A stretch of 63,234 nucleotides of DNA from Verrucomicrobiota bacterium (lineage in GTDB: Bacteria > Verrucomicrobiota > Verrucomicrobiia > Opitutales > Puniceicoccaceae). The stretch spans positions 1-63,234 of the forward strand of contig JBCDMB010000018.1 in assembly GCA_038744685.1 (NCBI GenBank), given 5' to 3'. Every line of letters begins with the position of its first letter. Within the stretch, counting starts at the first letter, position 1. Positions 59,253 through 63,234 of this stretch are shown here, in pieces. The notes beneath the pieces were generated by a model. That model was not told where the DNA came from. It worked only from the letters and a program-made list of their open reading frames with translations, and ran no database searches. Made by a program: the position numbers and the translations under genes.

Positions 59253-62200
59253 CTATTGAGTAGCGATTGCTTCTCCCGCTAGCTCGCCTTCAGCAAACTC
59301 TGCCTTCTGCGTGTTGTGGTTAAATCGCATGGAAACCATCTTCGAGACACCCTTCTCCTGCATGGTAACTCCGAAAACAGAATCAGAGGCAGCGATGGTG
59401 CGTTTGTTGTGGGTGATGATTAGGAATTGGGAAAACTCGGTGAACTTCTTCAGCATCTCCGTGAAGCGACCAATGTTTGCGTCGTCGAGGGGGGCATCCA
59501 GCTCGTCGAGGACGCAGAACGGGCTCGGTTTGACCATGTAGATGGCGAAGAGCAAGGCCACGGCAGCCATGGTCCTTTGTCCTCCACTGAGGAGGCTGAG
59601 GGTAGCCGTTCTCACACCTGGAGGCTGCGCCCGGATCTCGATGCCGGAGTCGAGAATGTCCTCAGCTTCAATCAGAGAAAGGTCAGCTTTACCTCCGTTT
59701 GTGAGGTGATCGTAAGTGTAGGTAAAGTTCTCCCGAATCTTCTCGAACGTCTGCTGGAAAAGATGTTGAGAAGTCTCGTTGATTTCGTCGATAGCTCGTA
59801 AAAGTTCTTCTTTGGAGTTCCACAGATCCTGACTCTGGGCGCGCAGGAACTCGAATCGCTCCTTGAGATCCTTGTATTCTTCGATGGCTACAAGGTTGAC
59901 CGCACCCATTGAGTTGATCTTTTCCCGGAGCCTTTTGCTCTCCTCTTCGACCAATGTCCAATCGGTGGTTAGGTAGCGTTCGAGGTCATCTTCGGCGGGC
60001 TCTCCTCGTCCGTCGATGGGGTTTAAGTCGATGTCGTCACCTTCCTCCAAATCGTCCAGCTTTACGGATGATTTAAAGTCGCGGTCAGCGTCCCAAAGAG
60101 CTTTCCGCCAGTCGCACGCACGCACGTCGATGTCGTTTCTGCTACCCGAGATCTCCAGAATGAAATCGACTTGCGATCTCTGCTTTGTCAGCTCCATCTC
60201 TTTCCTGTTCGCAGACTGCTCAAAGTCCTGCAGGCTGCGTCTTTGTTCGGAGATAGACTTTTCTTTCTGTCCTAAAAATTGGTCCAGATCTTTAAGTGAA
60301 GATCGGGCCTCCTCAAGATCGACCTTGAGATCGCTGAGGGCGCTAGCCGCTCTCTCTTTTGCGATCTCCTGTTCTTTGATTTCGAGAACCGTCTTGTCCG
60401 TTCGCGTAGAAAGCTGAGAGATCTCCTCGAGTCGTCTCTGGTTCAGCAGCTCCAATTCTTCAGAACGCCTGGCAGTTTCGGAAATTCCTTTTTCGACCAA
60501 CTCGAGAGCCTGTCGTTGGCTTGCGTGATCGAGTCGCGTTTTCGTCCATTCTTCGCGCTTTTGATCGCGGTTTGTGCGAAGGCCCTCGATCAGAGATTCC
60601 GATTCAACAATGCTCTCCTTTTCACGATTCAATTTGGTCTCAACCTCTGTCAATCCCTCGAGTGCTGCATCTAGATCTGACTGACTTTCTTCCCGCGAGT
60701 TTTCGAGCTGGCCCATTCTTTCTTCTGCCTCCGCGAGGATTTGAAGATTGCTTTCGATACTAGCTGAAATCGCTTTTGTCTCTGCTTCGAGAGCAGATTT
60801 TTCCGCGTTGATCTCATTGCGCCGATCCCGCGCAATTTCGATGGAGGATTCCAAACGATCCATCAGCTCCTGGTCGGTCCGGGTCTTTTCCCTTTTCGAA
60901 TCGAGACTTTTTTCCAGTTGAGAAATCTGGTCGTTCAGGCGTTGGATTTCTGCCTCACGACCGAGAAGGCTCTTATCCTCCTCAATGGGCTTTCCAGCAA
61001 TGATGGTTCCGTTCGAACAAAAGACGGTTCCTTCAGGTGTGACCATTCGGCCAAAAGACAGGTTTGGGTTTTCAGAGATCCAGCGAAGCAGACTTTCTTC
61101 CGAGGAGGCGAAGTAGCAATCTCCGAGCAAGGTCTCAAAGAGCGGAAGAAGCGATTCGTCCTTCGGATGAATTTTGGAGAGAGCCGGCATAAGATCCGGA
61201 TGGGAAATGGAATTGGGGGAAACGGAACCGGCGGAAAGGATCGTCGTTCTCGCGATGTTTTTCTCCCTCAAGACTCCAAGGAGCCTCGGTAATTCGTCAG
61301 CGTTCTTCCAGATGACCCCATCGACTGAATTTCCCAGAAGGGCCTCGGCTGGACTGGTGAAATCCGGATCGACGGTAATCACCGTCGAAAGAAGGCTCGC
61401 ATCGGAATGGTCGAATCCCTCGCCGAGATCACCTTGCAGGATCGATTTAGCGCCCTCTCCAAAACCCTCCATTCGATCCTGAAGGTCGCGGAGAATCTGT
61501 TTGCGGGCGGACGCTCTAGCGAGTTGTCGATCCAGATCCTGCACCTCTGTCTGAGCCTGCTTAAACCGTTCGCGGGCTTCGGAGATTTCCCTTTTCTCGT
61601 TCTCCAAGGCCTCTTCAGCCAGAGCGGAGTCTTTCTCTCGCTGATCGAGTGCTTGTTGAGTCTTCTTCTGAAGGTGGTTGAGGCGCTCGGATTCTTCCTT
61701 TGCCGAGTGAACGGTTTCCCCATGAGATGCGTGGCGAACCTCGAAGGACTTCAAGTCGACCTCCAAAGTGGTGCATTTGGACCGAAGCTGGACGATGGAA
61801 TTTTCCAGCGTTAGGATTTGCTCACGTTTCGACCGTAGTTCGGATTCCGCCTCCACCAACAACTGCGAGGCCTCCTCGAATCCCTTTTCCTTCTGAGCGG
61901 CCTGGTTGTCTGATACTCCAAGGAGGTCAAGCTGCTGTTGCTTGGTTTCGGTTTCTTCGGCGCTTTGCGCTTTGAGCAGATCTTTCTGACTGATGAGCTG
62001 CTGAACCTCTGCCTGAAGGGAGGAAATTTTCTCGGCGTCCTCCCTGTTGCGATGGACCAACATCTCGACTTGGCTGGTGGAGCTTTCGATCACGGAACGC
62101 AGATCGAAGATGTTCTCCTGAGTCTCTTCGATTTTTCCGTAAATCTCGGAACGGCGATTTTTCTCTGATGAAATGCTCTCCTCAACCGACTCGATCTCGT

Positions 62201-62978
62201 TTCGGATAGCGTTTGCTTGTGCCCGTGAGTCGGAAACCTCAGTCTCGATATCCACGATCGATCTGTCTAGCTCCCGGATGCGAAATGAATGGAGAGCGAG
62301 CTCAAGATTGTTTTGTCGGTGACTTAACTTTTTGAAACGGATTGCTTTCGCAGCTTGACGCTTAAGACTCCCGATTTGGCGGCTGACTTCGTCGATCACG
62401 TCGGAGACGCGAGACAAGTTAGCGTCCACCAATGCCAGTTTATTAAGGGTTTCCTTTCTTTGGCTCTTGTAGCGAGTGATGCCGGCCGCTTCTTCAAAGA
62501 TGGTCCGCCGATCCGCCGGATTGGTAGACAGAATTTGGTCGACCTGACCCTGAACAAGAAAGGAGTAGGCGATCTGGCCGACCCCGGTATCCATAAACAG
62601 GCGTTGGATATCTTTTAAACGGGAGACCTTCCCATTGATTCGGTACTGGCTTGAGCCGTCGCGCGAGACTCTACGGGAGACCTCGACCTCATGAAAACTG
62701 GACCCCAATTCGGCCTCACAGTCGGAAAATGTAAGATTCACCTCGGAGTAGGGGAGAGATTTCCGCTTCTCGGATCCACTAAAGATAATGTCCTGCATCG
62801 ATCCTCCCCGAAGAGACTTTGCACTCTGTTCCCCGAGGACCCATCGCACTGCATCGGCAATGTTGCTCTTCCCGCATCCATTTGGGCCGACAATGGCGGT
62901 CACCCCGGGTTGTAAATCTAAGCGAGTGATGTCGGCGAAACTCTTAAAGCCGTTGAGCGTTACTTGGCGCAGATACAT
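59253..62978 (-). CDS. smc: Chromosome segregation protein SMC
   Basis: A 1241-residue condensin ATPase. The start at ATG 62978 gives MYLRQVTLNGFKSFADITRL. The Walker A is GPNGCGKSN at residues 31-39, followed by VRWVLGEQSAKSLRGG. Long coiled coils flank a hinge at about 500-640 (with DLGEGFDHSDASLL and RMVTPEGTVF). The C-terminal head holds the signature LSGGQRTMAAVALLFAI and Walker B PFCVLDELDAPLDDANIGR. It organises and helps separate sister chromosomes with ScpA and ScpB, which are not encoded here. Length and order of parts are normal. Confidence 0.97.
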   Translation of the reverse strand: MYLRQVTLNGFKSFADITRLDLQPGVTAIVGPNGCGKSNIADAVRWVLGEQSAKSLRGGSMQDIIFSGSEKRKSLPYSEVNLTFSDCEAELGSSFHEVEVSRRVSRDGSSQYRINGKVSRLKDIQRLFMDTGVGQIAYSFLVQGQVDQILSTNPADRRTIFEEAAGITRYKSQRKETLNKLALVDANLSRVSDVIDEVSRQIGSLKRQAAKAIRFKKLSHRQNNLELALHSFRIRELDRSIVDIETEVSDSRAQANAIRNEIESVEESISSEKNRRSEIYGKIEETQENIFDLRSVIESSTSQVEMLVHRNREDAEKISSLQAEVQQLISQKDLLKAQSAEETETKQQQLDLLGVSDNQAAQKEKGFEEASQLLVEAESELRSKREQILTLENSIVQLRSKCTTLEVDLKSFEVRHASHGETVHSAKEESERLNHLQKKTQQALDQREKDSALAEEALENEKREISEARERFKQAQTEVQDLDRQLARASARKQILRDLQDRMEGFGEGAKSILQGDLGEGFDHSDASLLSTVITVDPDFTSPAEALLGNSVDGVIWKNADELPRLLGVLREKNIARTTILSAGSVSPNSISHPDLMPALSKIHPKDESLLPLFETLLGDCYFASSEESLLRWISENPNLSFGRMVTPEGTVFCSNGTIIAGKPIEEDKSLLGREAEIQRLNDQISQLEKSLDSKREKTRTDQELMDRLESSIEIARDRRNEINAEKSALEAETKAISASIESNLQILAEAEERMGQLENSREESQSDLDAALEGLTEVETKLNREKESIVESESLIEGLRTNRDQKREEWTKTRLDHASQRQALELVEKGISETARRSEELELLNQRRLEEISQLSTRTDKTVLEIKEQEIAKERAASALSDLKVDLEEARSSLKDLDQFLGQKEKSISEQRRSLQDFEQSANRKEMELTKQRSQVDFILEISGSRNDIDVRACDWRKALWDADRDFKSSVKLDDLEEGDDIDLNPIDGRGEPAEDDLERYLTTDWTLVEEESKRLREKINSMGAVNLVAIEEYKDLKERFEFLRAQSQDLWNSKEELLRAIDEINETSQHLFQQTFEKIRENFTYTYDHLTNGGKADLSLIEAEDILDSGIEIRAQPPGVRTATLSLLSGGQRTMAAVALLFAIYMVKPSPFCVLDELDAPLDDANIGRFTEMLKKFTEFSQFLIITHNKRTIAASDSVFGVTMQEKGVSKMVSMRFNHNTQKAEFAEGELAGEAIATQ

Positions 62979-63059
62979 GAGGAATGGGCTAGGAAAACCG
63001 CCGGAAACTCGGATCGGCAAACAAAATCGCGACTAGTTTCTGGATCTTTTTGACCGACA

Positions 63060-63234
63060 CTACCCGAACAAATCCTTTCGAAGCCCCCCGAGCACGGTGA
63101 GCCCTCTCCAATCTGCACCTCTCATCGCCTTCGGTCCCGGTGGTCTCACCGCTGAGAGCTGCGGCTGCGTAGCGGCCTGACTAGCGACAAAGGCCTCCGA
63201 GCCCAGAACCCTTCCGTCGGTGAAGTAGCGCACC
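63060..63234 (-). CDS. REP-associated tyrosine transposase (RAYT), C-terminal fragment
   Basis: The last 57 codons of a gene entering from the right edge, ending with TAG at 63062-63060. It contains VRYFTDGRVLGSEAFVA, RPPGPKAMRGADW and LGGLRKDLFG, closely matching the fragment at positions 2-142 on the opposite strand. The VRYFTDGxVLGS motif is the C-terminal signature of the verrucomicrobial RAYT group. The stop is 81 bases upstream of the smc start on the same strand. The HUH core lies outside the window. Confidence 0.78.
   Translation of the reverse strand, partial: VRYFTDGRVLGSEAFVASQAATQPQLSAVRPPGPKAMRGADWRGLTVLGGLRKDLFG

Overview
The window looks like a chromosomal stretch from a free-living, diderm bacterium of the Verrucomicrobiota, most likely the Opitutia/Puniceicoccales branch. 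This rests on a combination of features rather than one marker: the long Chlamydia/Bacteroidota/plant-type IspG, a fused LpxC-FabZ followed by LpxA, gyrB-gyrA as a pair, a PEP-CTERM surface protein, a Gld-type ABC cassette with DUF4340, and three REP-associated tyrosine transposases (RAYTs) of the type common in that group. No rRNA, tRNA, CRISPR array or prophage is visible.

Layout. 1-142 is the 3' end of a RAYT pointing into the window. 182-4873 (minus) is an envelope operon: large TPR protein, secreted Sm-like/TPR protein, then an ExbB/TolQ proton channel with no ExbD before the RAYT. 5028-12455 (plus) carries SRAP/YedK, a secreted TPR protein, gyrB, gyrA and an alpha/beta hydrolase. 12452-17242 (minus) carries a PAS-PP2C phosphatase, IspG and RseP. 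18070-26120 (minus) is a five-gene operon: ABC ATPase, ABC permease, GldG-like protein, DUF4340 protein and AsmA-like protein. 26198-32047 is an accessory zone: FUSC transporter, a divergent SnoaL-like/TetR pair with two operator-like sites, a 69-residue protein, an MFS transporter and a VapBC pair. 32429-35125 is a large Gly-rich PEP-CTERM protein. 35361-38067 encodes an ABC ATPase and a binding protein with no permease. 38176-41148 holds a membrane protein, a Ligase-associated-type MBL exonuclease with a non-canonical start, a beta-barrel protein and an HNH nuclease. 41192-52223 contains two versions of the circularly permuted ATP-grasp/alpha-E system (one fused and apparently degenerate, one split and intact) around lpxA/lpxC-fabZ, a RAYT, dus, metX and metW. 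52350-58324 holds a sulfotransferase, a bifunctional nuclease, a giant AsmA-like protein and an SDR. 58340-62978 holds a squalene/phytoene synthase and SMC. 63060-63234 is the 3' end of another RAYT, inverted relative to the one at the left edge.

How the genes fit together. Much of the window serves the envelope: lipid A synthesis, RseP, AsmA-like transport proteins, ExbB, FUSC, outer membrane barrel and surface anchoring. Isoprenoid synthesis (IspG plus a head-to-head prenyl synthase), methionine synthesis (MetX-MetW) and DNA topology/segregation (gyrase, SMC) are the housekeeping part. The most interesting points are the ATP-grasp/alpha-E paralogue pair, the exonuclease whose reading frame has no usual start codon, the RAYT squeezed between lpxC-fabZ and dus, and the operator architecture at the TetR and VapBC loci. 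All functional names come from reading the translated sequence; no database search was run.
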